From NCBI RefSeq assembly GCF_014529935.1, contig NZ_JACVFC010000001.1:1922001-1986000 (forward strand): 64,000 bases of DNA, written 5' to 3'. Positions within the stretch are counted from its first letter, which is position 1. Each line of letters begins with the position of its first letter. Below are positions 19,101 to 27,301 of the stretch, piece after piece. A program made the translations under genes and the position numbers. The notes under the pieces were generated by a model. That model searched no databases. It worked only from the letters and a program-made list of their open reading frames with translations, and was not told the origin of the DNA. The DNA is from Chitinophaga qingshengii. Its GTDB lineage: Bacteria > Bacteroidota > Bacteroidia > Chitinophagales > Chitinophagaceae.

Positions 19101-19358
19101 GCTTTTATTGCGGGATTGGTACCGTTGATTTTTGCTACCGGTCCGGGCGCCATCGGTAACCGCACCATAGGCGCCTCCTCACTGGGCGGTATGCTGATAG
19201 GGACCATTTTCGGTGTCATCCTCATTCCGGGGCTGTACTTCATATTCGGTAGCATAGCAGCCAAACGCAAACTGATAAAAGACGAAGACGAAAAACCGCT
19301 CACCGAAAGAAAGATACTCATTATAGAAGAAGCCGACAGCTTTAACGCAAGAAACTGA
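16164..19358 (+). CDS. RND efflux transporter, HAE1/AcrB-like
   Basis: A 1064-residue inner-membrane proton-driven pump of the hydrophobe/amphiphile efflux (HAE1) type. The N-terminus MFNIFMKRPVFAIVISLVII is the first transmembrane helix. Two periplasmic porter and docking halves follow, with the expected twelve membrane helices. In helix 4 the proton-relay motif reads GIVVDNAIVV, so the DD pair of AcrB is D-N here; helix 10 keeps the relay lysine in VGLLGKNAVLIVEFA. The GFIPSEDQGM and PGPVGIFYRQFA segments are also typical. It is flanked by its adaptor (22 bases upstream) and its outer-membrane factor (5 bases downstream), giving a complete tripartite operon. Confidence 0.96.
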   Translation: MFNIFMKRPVFAIVISLVIIFMGVLAINTLPTSQFPSIAPPRVIVSVAYPGASADVLVKSVLIPLEKSVNGVPGMKYMTSDATSAGEANIQVVFDLGTDPNQAVVNVKNRIEQVTNRLPELVQREGIVVNILQPNMLMYVNVYSKDPKADENFLYNYSNVNILRELSRVKGIGNAQILGSRQYAMRIWLKPDRMRAYNVSTDEVMEALGSQSIIGSPGRLGRSDGKRSEALEYVLTYQGRYNQPEQYKDVIIRANANGELLHLKDIADVELGSEFYDIYSNLNGHPSAAIVLKQTYGSNASDVIKEVKAKLEEMKADFPPGMDYQISYDVSTFLDASIEKVLHTLGEAFVLVAIVVFLFLGDWRSTLIPTLAVPVSLVGAFFFMQVFGLTINLITLFALVLAIGIVVDNAIVVIEAVHAKMEEEHLAPYAATKKVLHEISGAIVAITFVMAAVFIPVSFMPGPVGIFYRQFAITMATSIVLSGVVALTLTPVLCAILLKNNHGQPRKKTPIQRFLDAFNRGFEKLTGRYTRLMEKIVNRRVITFAILLGFGAGIFGISQALPSGFIPSEDQGMIYAIIQTPPGSTLERTNDLAKRVQQIAEHVEGIESVSALAGYEVLTEGRGSNAGTCLINLKGWSERKHSVNQIIAELEEKCRDIPGATIEFFGPPAVPGYGAAGGFALRLLDKTNSDDYKEMEKVNDEFMAALRKRKELTGLFTFYSANYPQYELQIDNQAAMQKGVSIGKAMDNLSILIGSTYELGFIRFGNFLKVYVQAAPEYRRLPDDLMNLYVKNNRDEMVPYSAFMHIQKTHGLNEITRYNMYNSSAIRGEPAAGYSSGEAIKIIEEVAAKTLPHGYGIDWEGLSKDEAGRGNEALYIFMIVLFFVYLILAAQYESFVLPLAVVLSLPAGVFGSFVLLKCMGLSNDIYAQVGLIMLVGLLGKNAVLIVEFAAQKHRAGVSVYDAAIEGAKTRFRPILMTSLAFIAGLVPLIFATGPGAIGNRTIGASSLGGMLIGTIFGVILIPGLYFIFGSIAAKRKLIKDEDEKPLTERKILIIEEADSFNARN

Positions 19359-19363
19359 TCATC

Positions 19364-20794
19364 ATGTTAAGAACAAAATACCGATATATAGGATTCATCT
19401 GTCTTTCCCTCAGCTACGCCGCCTGTAAGGTGCCGGAGCTGACGGGAAAGACCGCCGGCCAACAGGTGCCGGAGCGCTTCAATCAGTCGCAGGATACCAC
19501 CAACACCGCACAGGTACAGTGGAAGCAGTATTTCACGGACCCTAACCTGGTAGCGCTGATTGATACGGCCCTGAAAAACAACCAGGAACTGAATATCACC
19601 CTGCAGGAAATTGAGATTGCCCGCAATGAAGTGAGGGCCAGAAAAGGCGAATACCTGCCGTTTGTAGGTGTGAAAGCCGGCGCCGGGATTGATAAGGTAA
19701 GCCGTTATACCAATATCGGCGCCATGGAAGAAAACACGGAAATCAAACCCGGCAAGGAAATGCCGGACCCGCTGCCGGACTACCTGTTAGGGGTATACGC
19801 CAATTGGGAAATAGACATCTGGCATAAGCTGCACAATGCTAAAAAAGCAGCGGTGGCCCGTTATCTCTCCACTGTAGAAGGACGGAACTTCGTAATCACC
19901 AACCTGGTGGCCGAAGTAGCCAACTCCTATTACGAGCTGCTGGCGCTGGATAACCAGCTGGACATCGTAAAACAGAACATGGAGATCCAGCAAAACGCGC
20001 TGGAGATCGTGAAACTGGAAAAAGAAGCCACCCGGGTAACGGAGCTGGCTGTACGTAAATTTGAGGCAGAAGTGTTAAAAACACAAAGCCTGCAATACGA
20101 TATCCAACAGCAGATCACAGAAACGGAGAACCGGATCAACTTCCTGCTGGCACGTTATCCGCAACCGATTACCCGCAACGGTCAGCGGTTCGATGAACTG
20201 GTACCGGCATCTATTCATGCCGGCATCCCATCTCAGCTGTTGGCCAACAGGCCGGATATCAGGCAGGCGGAACTGGCTATGGCAGCGGCACAGCTGGACA
20301 TAAAAGTGGCGAGGGCTCAGTTCTATCCTTCCCTGGGTATCTCTGCCGGTATCGGCTACCAGGCATTTAATCCGGGTTACCTGTTGCGTACACCGGCCTC
20401 CCTGCTGTATTCCGTGGCAGGTGAACTGGCAGCGCCGCTGGTGAACAGGAATGCGATCAAAGCCACTTATTACAGCGCTAACGCCAAACAGATACAAACC
20501 GTTTACAACTACGAACGGACTATCTTAAACGCCTATGTGGAAGTAGCCAATCAGCTGGCAAAAATCAACAATCTCGAAAAAAGCTATGATCTGAAATCCA
20601 AACAGGTAGTAGCGCTCACGCAGTCTATCACCATTTCCAACGACCTGTTCAAATCAGCACGGGCCGATTATATGGAGGTGTTGATGACACAGCGTGATGC
20701 GCTGGAATCCAAATTTGAACTGATCGAAACAAAGAAACAGCAGTTAAATGCCATGGTAAATATTTACCAGGCCCTTGGCGGCGGCTGGAACTAG
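19364..20794 (+). CDS. Outer membrane efflux lipoprotein, NodT/OprM (TolC) family
   Basis: A 476-residue lipoprotein (lipobox YAAC near residue 20) forming the trimeric outer-membrane duct of the RND pump. Typical motifs are WKQYFTDPNLVALIDTALKN, NNQELNITLQEIEIARNEVR, and the second repeat LANRPDIRQAELAMAAAQLD followed by ARAQFYPSLGISAGIGYQ. The two repeats are long helical hairpins around short beta-strands. It starts 5 bases after the pump gene, so all three parts are co-translated. A strong terminator follows. Confidence 0.95.
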   Translation: MLRTKYRYIGFICLSLSYAACKVPELTGKTAGQQVPERFNQSQDTTNTAQVQWKQYFTDPNLVALIDTALKNNQELNITLQEIEIARNEVRARKGEYLPFVGVKAGAGIDKVSRYTNIGAMEENTEIKPGKEMPDPLPDYLLGVYANWEIDIWHKLHNAKKAAVARYLSTVEGRNFVITNLVAEVANSYYELLALDNQLDIVKQNMEIQQNALEIVKLEKEATRVTELAVRKFEAEVLKTQSLQYDIQQQITETENRINFLLARYPQPITRNGQRFDELVPASIHAGIPSQLLANRPDIRQAELAMAAAQLDIKVARAQFYPSLGISAGIGYQAFNPGYLLRTPASLLYSVAGELAAPLVNRNAIKATYYSANAKQIQTVYNYERTILNAYVEVANQLAKINNLEKSYDLKSKQVVALTQSITISNDLFKSARADYMEVLMTQRDALESKFELIETKKQQLNAMVNIYQALGGGWN

Positions 20795-20814
20795 GCATGA
20801 GCGGTTCAAAACGG

Positions 20815-20847
20815 CAATAGCCGGCCTCGTGCCGGCTATTGTTTTTT
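20815..20847 (+). terminator. Rho-independent terminator of the RND operon
   Basis: A perfect 11-bp hairpin, CAATAGCCGGC (20815-20825) and GCCGGCTATTG (20831-20841), with a five-base loop, followed by six T residues. It lies 20 bases after the outer-membrane factor stop. Confidence 0.92.
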
Positions 20848-21013
20848 GTTGTTGCAACAAGAATGCAGTAACAGTTTTTAACTTCAGTTTAACGAGAGCC
20901 CTTATATAGTATCTGTAGCAAACAAATCGATAGCCCAATGTAATGATAGCAACCAAAATCTGTCCGCCTGCTTCAGACTGTTATGTAAACCCAAACCCTC
21001 AAAAATCTGACAA

Positions 21014-21850
21014 ATGAAAATGACTGTTAAACAGGCCATAGGCCTTGCCCTTGTGGTGGCTATTCTCTCCGGAGTAGTGTACTCCTGTAAAAGAGATAAT
21101 GACCAGCAACTCGTTAACCAGGAAAAACAAACGCTTTCCGATGATGTAAAGCAACAGATCTCCAGCCTGGGGTATAGCACAGAAAATGCCCGGGTGGTGA
21201 AAGGTGGTTATGTGGTAGAAGGTGATATCTTTCTGACACATGAATCCCTGAATTACAAACCTAATTCCCCTGTTTTACGTATTGCCAATGATGAGCAATA
21301 CCGGACCAATTGCCTGATTCAGGGCCTGCCACGAACCATCACGGTTACCGTTACCGGCCTGCCTGCTGGTTATGCAACAGCCACTGATATTGCTATTAAC
21401 CGCTACAATGCGCTGGGTTTGCGGCTTAAATTTCAACGTATTGCCTCCGGTGGTCAAATCACCATCCAATATGCCAGCCTGGGCGCCGGCGTACTCGGGC
21501 AATCTGCCGGATTCCCTAATTGCACTACCGGCAATCCTCCCAGCCCTATTTATCTGAACTCTGATGCCAACGCCCTCGGCAGCAACCCTAACCAGAACTA
21601 CCTGGCTACTGTAATTGCCCATGAAATTGGTCATACTATTGGGTTCAGACACACCGATTATTTCAACCGTTCCTACAGCTGCGGCGGCACACCTGTTAAC
21701 GAAGGTTCTGCCGGCGTAGGCGCTGTATGGATTCCTGGTACGCCTACCGGCGCCGATCCAAACAGCTGGATGCTGGCTTGTATCCCGAACGGCGCAAACC
21801 GTCCTTTCAATGCTAATGATATTATCGCATTGAGATACCTGTATAACTAA
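21014..21850 (+). CDS. M57-type (HEIGH) zinc metalloprotease lipoprotein
   Basis: A 278-residue lipoprotein (signal KQAIGLALVVAILSGVVYSC, Cys25 as lipidation site). The zinc site is clear: HEIGHTIGFRH at residues 203-213, the metzincin-like HExxHxxGxxH signature with three His ligands and catalytic Glu204. The HEIGH form is that of Peptidase_M57 (dual-action HEIGH metallopeptidases). An upstream propeptide-like segment and a beta-rich domain (RTITVTVTGLPAGYATATDI) precede it. Several Cys in YSCGG and MLACIPN may form disulfides. It probably degrades proteins at the cell surface. It stands alone between two terminators. Confidence 0.88.
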   Translation: MKMTVKQAIGLALVVAILSGVVYSCKRDNDQQLVNQEKQTLSDDVKQQISSLGYSTENARVVKGGYVVEGDIFLTHESLNYKPNSPVLRIANDEQYRTNCLIQGLPRTITVTVTGLPAGYATATDIAINRYNALGLRLKFQRIASGGQITIQYASLGAGVLGQSAGFPNCTTGNPPSPIYLNSDANALGSNPNQNYLATVIAHEIGHTIGFRHTDYFNRSYSCGGTPVNEGSAGVGAVWIPGTPTGADPNSWMLACIPNGANRPFNANDIIALRYLYN

Positions 21851-21990
21851 TAACAACAGCCAGGCAGGACGGGGTAGCTGTCATACATATACGGTATGCC
21901 GTCCGTTACATATAACTTATAAAGGTTGCTCTCTCCGTTAGGAATGAAGAGCTGGGACCTGTTTGTTGTAAACAGACCAGTAAAAAATCA

Positions 21991-22017
21991 AAGGGCCGGC
22001 AGGTAGCCGGCCCTTGT
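21991..22017 (+). terminator. Hairpin after the M57 protease
   Basis: A perfect 10-bp stem, AAGGGCCGGC (21991-22000) and GCCGGCCCTT (22006-22015), with loop AGGTA. The T-run is poor (TTGTTAA), so termination efficiency is uncertain, but the position between two same-strand units fits a terminator. Confidence 0.65.
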
Positions 22018-22147
22018 TAATGCAACCAGGCAGATAACCATCTTTCTATCAGGTAAAAACAGAATGCATGAAAAGTATTACATTTAATGCAGGTAACGCC
22101 CCCCTGGCGTAAGATTGTACTTTCAACGTTTAACTATATACGCAGGT

Positions 22148-23725
22148 ATGCTCGAGCACTTTCCTTTTTATCTGGCGATCATCGTCCTGATTGTGTTGTT
22201 AATCATGCTGGGAAACAAGATCCGGGTAGCTTATCCGGTGCTGCTGGTACTGGCCGGACTGGCCGTCAGCTTTATTCCCGGTATCCCGGTACTGAAGATA
22301 GACCCTGAACTGATTTTCATTATCTTCCTGCCACCTCTGCTGTACGAAGCCGCCTGGGCCAACTCCTGGAAAGAGCTATGGCATTGGAGAAGGATTATCG
22401 GCAGCTTTGCCTTTGTCGTTGTTTTCCTGACCGCTATTTCCGTAGCGCTGGTAGCCAATTCCTTCATCCCCGGCTTTTCGCTGGCGCTGGGCTTTTTGCT
22501 GGGAGGCATCGTTTCTCCGCCCGATGCGGTAAGCGCCAGTGCCATCCTGAAGTTCGTGAAGGTGCCTAAGAGGCTGTCGTCTATCCTGGAAGGGGAAAGC
22601 CTGCTCAACGACGCCTCTTCCCTGATCATTATGCGCTTTGCCATGGTGGCTGTTGCCACCGGACAATTTATCTGGTACCAGGCAGCATTGAGTTTTGTGT
22701 GGATGATCGCCGGAGGCGTAGCTATCGGGCTGCTGATAGGACTGGTCTTTATCAAAGCCCATAAATGGCTCCCCACAGATGTGAATATGGATATTATCCT
22801 CACGCTGGTAACACCCTATGCCATGTATATTGGCGCAGAAGCGGCCCATGCCTCGGGTGTACTGGCAGTGGTGAGCGGCGGCCTTTTCCTCTCCTATCAC
22901 CGGCACCGCTTTTTAAGCGGCTCTTCCCGCCTTCGGGGTGAAAATGTCTGGCAGAGCATCGTATTTCTGTTGAATGGCCTGGTGTTTATTCTCATTGGCC
23001 TGGACCTCCCGGAAATCACTGCCGGCCTCAAAAAAGAAGGCATCAGTTTTTACCAGGCTACCGGCTATGGCCTCATCATCACGGCCACGCTCATTGCAGG
23101 CAGAATGCTGGCAGGCTACGGCGCGCTGATCTTCACTAAAATAGCCAGCCATTTTATTACCGTGGCGGATAAAAACCCCGGTACCCGGGCGCCACTCATC
23201 ATGGGCTGGACCGGCATGCGGGGTGTGGTATCCCTGGCAGCCGCCCTGTCTATCCCCGTCGCCTTTGACAACGGAGTTCTCTTTCCCCAGCGGAACCTGA
23301 TCCTGTACATCACGTTTATTGTTATCCTCGTCACGCTGGTACTACAGGGCCTCACCCTTCCTGCCCTCATCAGAAGGGTTAAACTGCCGGACTTTAACGA
23401 TCACCTGCCGGAAGAAGAAACAGAAATACTTATCCGGGAAGAACTGGCTACTGCATCGCTGGATTATATACAGCAATATCATGCGGAAGAACTGGAACAC
23501 AGCTTTCACCTGCAAAAGCTGGCCAGTCAATGGCAAAACCAGCTACAGTCGGATGAAACAGTTGCTGTACCGGAACAGATAAAAACCGCTTATCAAAATA
23601 TATTGAACCATCAACGCCAACACCTGTTGGATAAGAATAACAACAATGAACGTATCGATGAGGAAATCATCAGAAAATTCCTTCATCGGATAGATCTGGA
23701 AGAAGAAAAACTAAAACTGGACTAA
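22148..23725 (+). CDS. Na+/H+ antiporter, CPA1/NhaP family
   Basis: A polytopic inner-membrane cation/proton antiporter, 525 residues from the ATG at 22148 (MLEHFPFYLAIIVLIVLLIM); an upstream start at 22115 adds 11 residues. CPA1 hallmarks are FIIFLPPLLYEAAW, the ion-binding GGIVSPPDAVSA helix with the ND-type acidic site, and EGESLLNDASSLI. About twelve hydrophobic helices are followed by a cytosolic helical tail of about 110 residues, rich in charge, that may regulate activity. It exports Na+ or similar cations in exchange for protons for pH and salt homeostasis. The next gene overlaps it by one base (TAATG), suggesting co-translation. Confidence 0.92.
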   Translation: MLEHFPFYLAIIVLIVLLIMLGNKIRVAYPVLLVLAGLAVSFIPGIPVLKIDPELIFIIFLPPLLYEAAWANSWKELWHWRRIIGSFAFVVVFLTAISVALVANSFIPGFSLALGFLLGGIVSPPDAVSASAILKFVKVPKRLSSILEGESLLNDASSLIIMRFAMVAVATGQFIWYQAALSFVWMIAGGVAIGLLIGLVFIKAHKWLPTDVNMDIILTLVTPYAMYIGAEAAHASGVLAVVSGGLFLSYHRHRFLSGSSRLRGENVWQSIVFLLNGLVFILIGLDLPEITAGLKKEGISFYQATGYGLIITATLIAGRMLAGYGALIFTKIASHFITVADKNPGTRAPLIMGWTGMRGVVSLAAALSIPVAFDNGVLFPQRNLILYITFIVILVTLVLQGLTLPALIRRVKLPDFNDHLPEEETEILIREELATASLDYIQQYHAEELEHSFHLQKLASQWQNQLQSDETVAVPEQIKTAYQNILNHQRQHLLDKNNNNERIDEEIIRKFLHRIDLEEEKLKLD

Positions 23726-24762
23726 TGAAGAAATTATTCGGAAAAGCACCTGACCCATCCCGGAAAGCGTATTTCAACACACTCTCCAACTATAAAAACG
23801 GACAATTCCAGAACCAGATCGTTACGCCGGCGCTGGTAGAAGGACAAAGTATGCTCAAAGTACTCTGGCATTTCTTTGGTAAACATACCGACACCGAACC
23901 TAAATCCCCTATTCCTTTTGTGAATACGGACCTGAAACAGCTAAAACCGGATGAAAACGTGCTGGTCTGGTTCGGTCATAGCTCCTACTTCCTCCAGATT
24001 GATGGACGTAAACTCCTCATCGATCCCGTTTTCAGTGGTAATGCATCCCCTGTAAAAGGTTCGGTAAAAGCCTTTCCCGGCTCCAACCACTACCAGGCGG
24101 ACGACCTGCCGGACATCGATCTGCTGCTGATTTCGCATGATCACTGGGACCACCTCGACTATACCACCATACAACAGTTGCAACAAAAAGTCAGCAAAGT
24201 GGTTTGCGGATTAGGCGTAGCGCAACATTTTGAATACTGGGGCTGGGATAAAAGTAAGCTGATTGAAAAAAACTGGTACGACAGTTTCACGCCACTGGAA
24301 AGTTTTCATCTTACCCTCACACCGGCCCGGCATTTTTCCGGCCGGCTTTTCAGCAGGAACATCTCCCTCTGGACATCCTATGTATTACAAACGCCCACCA
24401 AAAAACTGTTCCTCGGCGGCGATAGTGGTTACGGACCTCACTTTAAAGAGATCGGAGAACGTTTCGGTCCTTTTGACCTGGCGCTGCTGGAATGCGGGCA
24501 ATACAACGAGCGATGGCCCTATATCCATTCCCTGCCGGATGAGATCATCCAGGAGGTGCGGGAACTGAAAGCCGCTCATTTTATGCCCGTACATAATTCC
24601 AAGTTCAAACTGGCACAGCATCCGTGGTATGAACCGTTGAAACAGGTGACCATGTTGGCGGAAGCGGCGCACCTGCCGGCTATCACCCCTAAAATCGGGG
24701 AAAAAGTCAATCTGGATCATCTGAATAAAAAATGGGAGAAATGGTGGGAGCAAATAAAATAG
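23725..24762 (+). CDS. Metallo-beta-lactamase-fold hydrolase (UlaG/NAPE-PLD-like)
   Basis: A 345-residue cytosolic metallohydrolase. The zinc-binding motif LLISHDHWDHLDY (HxHxDH) is complete, preceded by WFGHSSYFLQIDGRKLLIDP, and further ligand candidates follow in TPARHFSGR, FLGGDSGYGPHF and the final HFMPVHNSKF. The pattern FGHSS...LLIDP with ARHFSGR is that of the UlaG / NAPE-PLD branch, whose members cleave lactones or phosphodiesters. Substrate unknown. The start codon overlaps the antiporter stop by one base, and the next gene begins 4 bases after its stop, so the three are one operon. Confidence 0.9.
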   Translation: MKKLFGKAPDPSRKAYFNTLSNYKNGQFQNQIVTPALVEGQSMLKVLWHFFGKHTDTEPKSPIPFVNTDLKQLKPDENVLVWFGHSSYFLQIDGRKLLIDPVFSGNASPVKGSVKAFPGSNHYQADDLPDIDLLLISHDHWDHLDYTTIQQLQQKVSKVVCGLGVAQHFEYWGWDKSKLIEKNWYDSFTPLESFHLTLTPARHFSGRLFSRNISLWTSYVLQTPTKKLFLGGDSGYGPHFKEIGERFGPFDLALLECGQYNERWPYIHSLPDEIIQEVRELKAAHFMPVHNSKFKLAQHPWYEPLKQVTMLAEAAHLPAITPKIGEKVNLDHLNKKWEKWWEQIK

Positions 24763-24766
24763 CACT

Positions 24767-25429
24767 ATGAAACTGAAAGTAATCATCACAGGCGCCACCG
24801 GTATGGTGGGCGAAGGCGTCATGCAGGAATGCATGGTTAATCCTGCCGTAGAAAAAATCCTGCTGATCAACAGAAAACCATCCGGTTTTTCGCATTCTAA
24901 GGTATCAGAAATCATTCATCACAACTTTAATGACATTACCCCTATCATCGATCAATTGAGGGGCTATGATGCCTGTTATTTTTGTTTGGGTGTTTCGTCC
25001 GTAGGGATGAAGGAAGATGCCTATCGCGCTGTCACCTATACGCTGACAATGAACTTCGCCGGCAGTTTGGCAGCAGTGAACCCCGGCATGACATTCTGTT
25101 ATGTCTCCGGCGCCGGTACCGACAGCTCTGAAAAAGGCAGACAAATGTGGGCACGGGTAAAAGGGAAAACGGAAAACGACCTGACAAAACTGCCTTTTAA
25201 AGCCGTATATAATTTCAGGCCCGCTTTCATGAAAGCTACGCCGGGAGCCAAAAAACTAAAAACACTCTACAAAGCACTCGCTTTCCTGTATCCTTTACTC
25301 AAGGCTATTGCACCCAATTATGTGCTTACGCTGGAAGCAGTAGGAAAGGCCATGATCAACATCACACTGAAAGGTTATCCCAACCATACGATTGAAGTAA
25401 AAGATATCGCCGCACTGGCAAAAGGCTAG
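24767..25429 (+). CDS. NAD(P)-binding atypical short-chain dehydrogenase/epimerase-like protein
   Basis: A 220-residue Rossmann-fold protein. The dinucleotide-binding glycine motif ITGATGMVGEGVMQE is at residues 7-21. A central YVSGAGTDSSEKGRQMWARV segment carries the SG and later K of atypical SDRs, but the usual YxxxK is not clear, so catalysis is doubtful; binding of a nucleotide is likely. YNFRPAFMKATPGAKKLKTL matches NAD-dependent epimerase-like proteins. It is the third gene in the antiporter operon and is followed by a strong bidirectional terminator. Function unknown. Confidence 0.82.
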   Translation: MKLKVIITGATGMVGEGVMQECMVNPAVEKILLINRKPSGFSHSKVSEIIHHNFNDITPIIDQLRGYDACYFCLGVSSVGMKEDAYRAVTYTLTMNFAGSLAAVNPGMTFCYVSGAGTDSSEKGRQMWARVKGKTENDLTKLPFKAVYNFRPAFMKATPGAKKLKTLYKALAFLYPLLKAIAPNYVLTLEAVGKAMINITLKGYPNHTIEVKDIAALAKG

Positions 25430-25450
25430 CATCAGCCGACACTTAACGAA

Positions 25451-25484
25451 AAAAGCAGCCGGTCAATATTACCGGCTGCTTTTT
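25451..25484. terminator. Bidirectional terminator between convergent genes
   Basis: A perfect 13-bp hairpin, AAAAGCAGCCGGT (25451-25463) and ACCGGCTGCTTTT (25471-25483), with a seven-base loop. A-run and T-run flanks make it work on both strands. It serves the SDR gene ending at 25429 and the convergent lipoprotein gene ending at 25509. Confidence 0.9.
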
Positions 25485-25508
25485 CATTACTACTATTATG
25501 CTGAAAAC

Positions 25509-25886
25509 CTATCTCGTACAATCTGCTCCCCATACCTGGTTATTTCTCGTAAAGCCAATTACCAGCTTGTCTTTGTTGATCGTAATCATACCCGTTCCGG
25601 AGGAACCAATATTGACCATCGTATTATCATCTTTCTTTTCAAATTCAACGCCGGTAAGATCGGGAATACCATCAGAGAACCTGAAATCATAACGGGTACC
25701 TACCTTGGTAACAAAAACACTTCCATTGGCCTGATCAACATTTTTATCTCCATCATGATAAGTGATCTTTCCTTTAAAGGTACCGGCAAAAATATCCACA
25801 TCAGCAGGATCAGTATTTTTGCTACAGGAGTTAAACAGCAAAATGGCCACCAGCAATACGCCCATAATTTTCAGGAATGACTTCAT
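25509..25886 (-). CDS. Small lipoprotein of unknown function
   Basis: A 125-residue lipoprotein from the ATG at 25884-25886 (MKSFLKIMGVLLVAILLFNS, then C), lipobox FNSC. The mature part is beta-rich (TFKGKITYHDGDKNVDQANG, NIGSSGTGMITINKDKLVIG) and looks like a small lipocalin-like or beta-barrel fold. Such proteins are common and unnamed in Chitinophagaceae. It is a single-gene unit facing the antiporter operon across a shared terminator. No function is inferred. Confidence 0.75.
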   Translation of the reverse strand: MKSFLKIMGVLLVAILLFNSCSKNTDPADVDIFAGTFKGKITYHDGDKNVDQANGSVFVTKVGTRYDFRFSDGIPDLTGVEFEKKDDNTMVNIGSSGTGMITINKDKLVIGFTRNNQVWGADCTR

Positions 25887-26084
25887 AATATCAGTTTTGG
25901 TTAACCGATATTTTGCAATCGTTATACCAGGCACTCAACCATACGCATAAACGATTGTTTATCCGTCAGTTATAACTATCTCGCCTGTATTGGCATGGTA
26001 CTGCTTGCTGGGTAGCGCAATACACACATGGGCAAGCCTCGCCCCCAAATTGGCCTTGCATGTTTTTACCGTCCGTGACGATTT

Positions 26085-26519
26085 CTATATTTCAATCGGC
26101 GCAATATCCGGTTCCACCCAGGATTTCCGTGCCTCTACAGAAAACAACACAGCAGCACTATAATAATGCAACAGCCATTTCCTGTCACTATACCGTGAAC
26201 GGATAAACGCATTACAAGCTGTTGTCAATGACTTATCTTCCTGTTGTTGCAGAAATTTTTCAGCCACCCAAATCCAGCAGCGGGTAATGGTTTCATGGTA
26301 CCCACTATGATCTGTATTGGTACCTCCCACGGCTTCATTAAAACGGGTAATGTTTTTCCTGGCTTGTTCCAACGCTGCATCCCTTCCATAACGCAGGTTG
26401 TAGGCTATCGCCATTACCAGGTGAGCCTCATGGGTCCATGCCGCTTTGGGCAGCGTTCCTGCTTCAAACTGATGTAATAAATCCAGTATATCCTTTTCCG
26501 TTAGTAATGTATAAGTCAT
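26085..26519 (-). CDS. Uncharacterised conserved soluble protein
   Basis: A 144-residue product from the ATG at 26517-26519 (MTYTLLTEKDILDLLHQFEA); the frame is open upstream to 26573 but those 18 residues are Lys-rich and unlike a protein start. Motifs WTHEAHLVMAIAYNLRYG, GYHETITRCWIWVAEKFL and SRYSDRKWLLHYYSAAVLFS recur in a widespread bacterial family I recognise only as hypothetical. The conserved His residues (THEAH, GYHET) could bind a metal or act in catalysis. No signal peptide. Single-gene unit. Confidence 0.75.
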   Translation of the reverse strand: MTYTLLTEKDILDLLHQFEAGTLPKAAWTHEAHLVMAIAYNLRYGRDAALEQARKNITRFNEAVGGTNTDHSGYHETITRCWIWVAEKFLQQQEDKSLTTACNAFIRSRYSDRKWLLHYYSAAVLFSVEARKSWVEPDIAPIEI

Positions 26520-26616
26520 GGCGAAATATACGCAATTGCCTGATTCTTTTTTTTTGCCTTTAATCATATACATATATGATGGAATTCTTCCTCCATAGGA
26601 ACCTGAATAACATCTT

Positions 26617-26654
26617 AGCCCACGGCTTCAACCGTGGGTTTCGCGCAATTCGCG
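26617..26654. repeat. Hairpin resembling an IS200/IS605 end, no transposase
   Basis: A compact hairpin, CCCACGG (26619-26625) and CCGTGGG (26632-26638), with loop CTTCAA, extendable by two pairs, followed by a second small palindrome CGCG-CAATT-CGCG. The CCCACGGCTTCAACCGTGGG form is often seen at ends of IS200/IS605-family elements. No transposase reading frame lies nearby, so this would be a relic, a REP-like sequence, or just a terminator for the gene upstream. Confidence 0.35.
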
Positions 26655-26689
26655 TGATTCGTAACACCCACAACACCCGCCCCTAAAAC

Positions 26690-26716
26690 AAAAAAGGGCT
26701 TCCTGCCGGAAGCCCC
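26690..26716 (-). terminator. Rho-independent terminator of hcp
   Basis: On the minus strand the hairpin GGGCTTCC-GGCA-GGAAGCCC (26696-26715) is followed by six T residues (plus-strand A-run 26690-26695). It lies about 30 bases beyond the hcp stop and ends the minus-strand T6SS transcript. Confidence 0.9.
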
Positions 26717-26747
26717 CTTCTGTTAATTCAATGATGTCTGGAGTTTA

Positions 26748-27134
26748 TCAAACCCATTCATTAACATGTTTTGCGTTACCCATGCTAATTTCACGGGCAG
26801 AAATGCTAAAGGAGATTACCATTGGGTTTTTGTTTTCGTAGTCAAAAGACTCTTCAAACTTAACCAGGTAACCTTCTTTGAATTCCAATGTTTTTAATTT
26901 GGAATCAGTGTCTCTTTTGTAGAAAGTGATGGTACCGTCTTTTCTTTCGAAATTGTTTACCATCCACTCAAAGAGTTCTGTTTTACCAGTTGACTCTACG
27001 GTCATTCTGATGCGGCCGCCGCGAGTAATCGCTGAAGGGCGTCCTGTTGCATCTGTTTCCTGGCTGAGATCGTAGGAGACATGTTGAACATTGTAGTTCT
27101 CTCCATTTACTGTAAAGACTGCTTTGAAGGACAT
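26748..27134 (-). CDS. tssD: Type VI secretion tube protein Hcp/TssD
   Basis: A 128-residue Bacteroidota-type Hcp (TssD), subunit of the hexameric rings stacked into the inner tube that is thrown through the sheath. Family motifs are MSFKAVFTVNGENYNVQHVS, the RGGRIRMTVEST loop, LFEWMVNNFERKDGTITFYK and FDYENKNPMVISFSISAREI. It contains no extra effector domain. A second copy lies at 41851-42240, with which it shares MSFKA, G(R/K)PS, RGG and the ISARE end. It is the last gene of the minus-strand T6SS group, with its own candidate promoter and a strong terminator, fitting the high expression that tube protein needs. Confidence 0.95.
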   Translation of the reverse strand: MSFKAVFTVNGENYNVQHVSYDLSQETDATGRPSAITRGGRIRMTVESTGKTELFEWMVNNFERKDGTITFYKRDTDSKLKTLEFKEGYLVKFEESFDYENKNPMVISFSISAREISMGNAKHVNEWV

Positions 27135-27200
27135 GTTGGGTTAAATTTTTAAGGTTACAATAAAGAAAAATACCTATTAAAAAGGAAAAAGTATGAGCTT

Positions 27201-27232
27201 CAAATATAAATCAATTTTTCCTTTCCGTCAAC
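27201..27232 (-). promoter_or_regulatory. Candidate Bacteroidota promoter for hcp
   Basis: Read on the minus strand, GTTG is followed 20 bases later by TATATTTG, close to the Bacteroidota vegetative consensus TTTG-N19-TAnnTTTG. The -7 box is at 27201-27208 and lies about 65 bases upstream of the hcp start codon. The -33 box has one mismatch and the spacing is one base long. Confidence 0.45.
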
Positions 27233-27301
27233 TGTCCTAACTATTTTTTTCAGCTGTTAACAAAAATTTTTTATGATGATGAAACAGTATATCCGCTTTC
27301 G

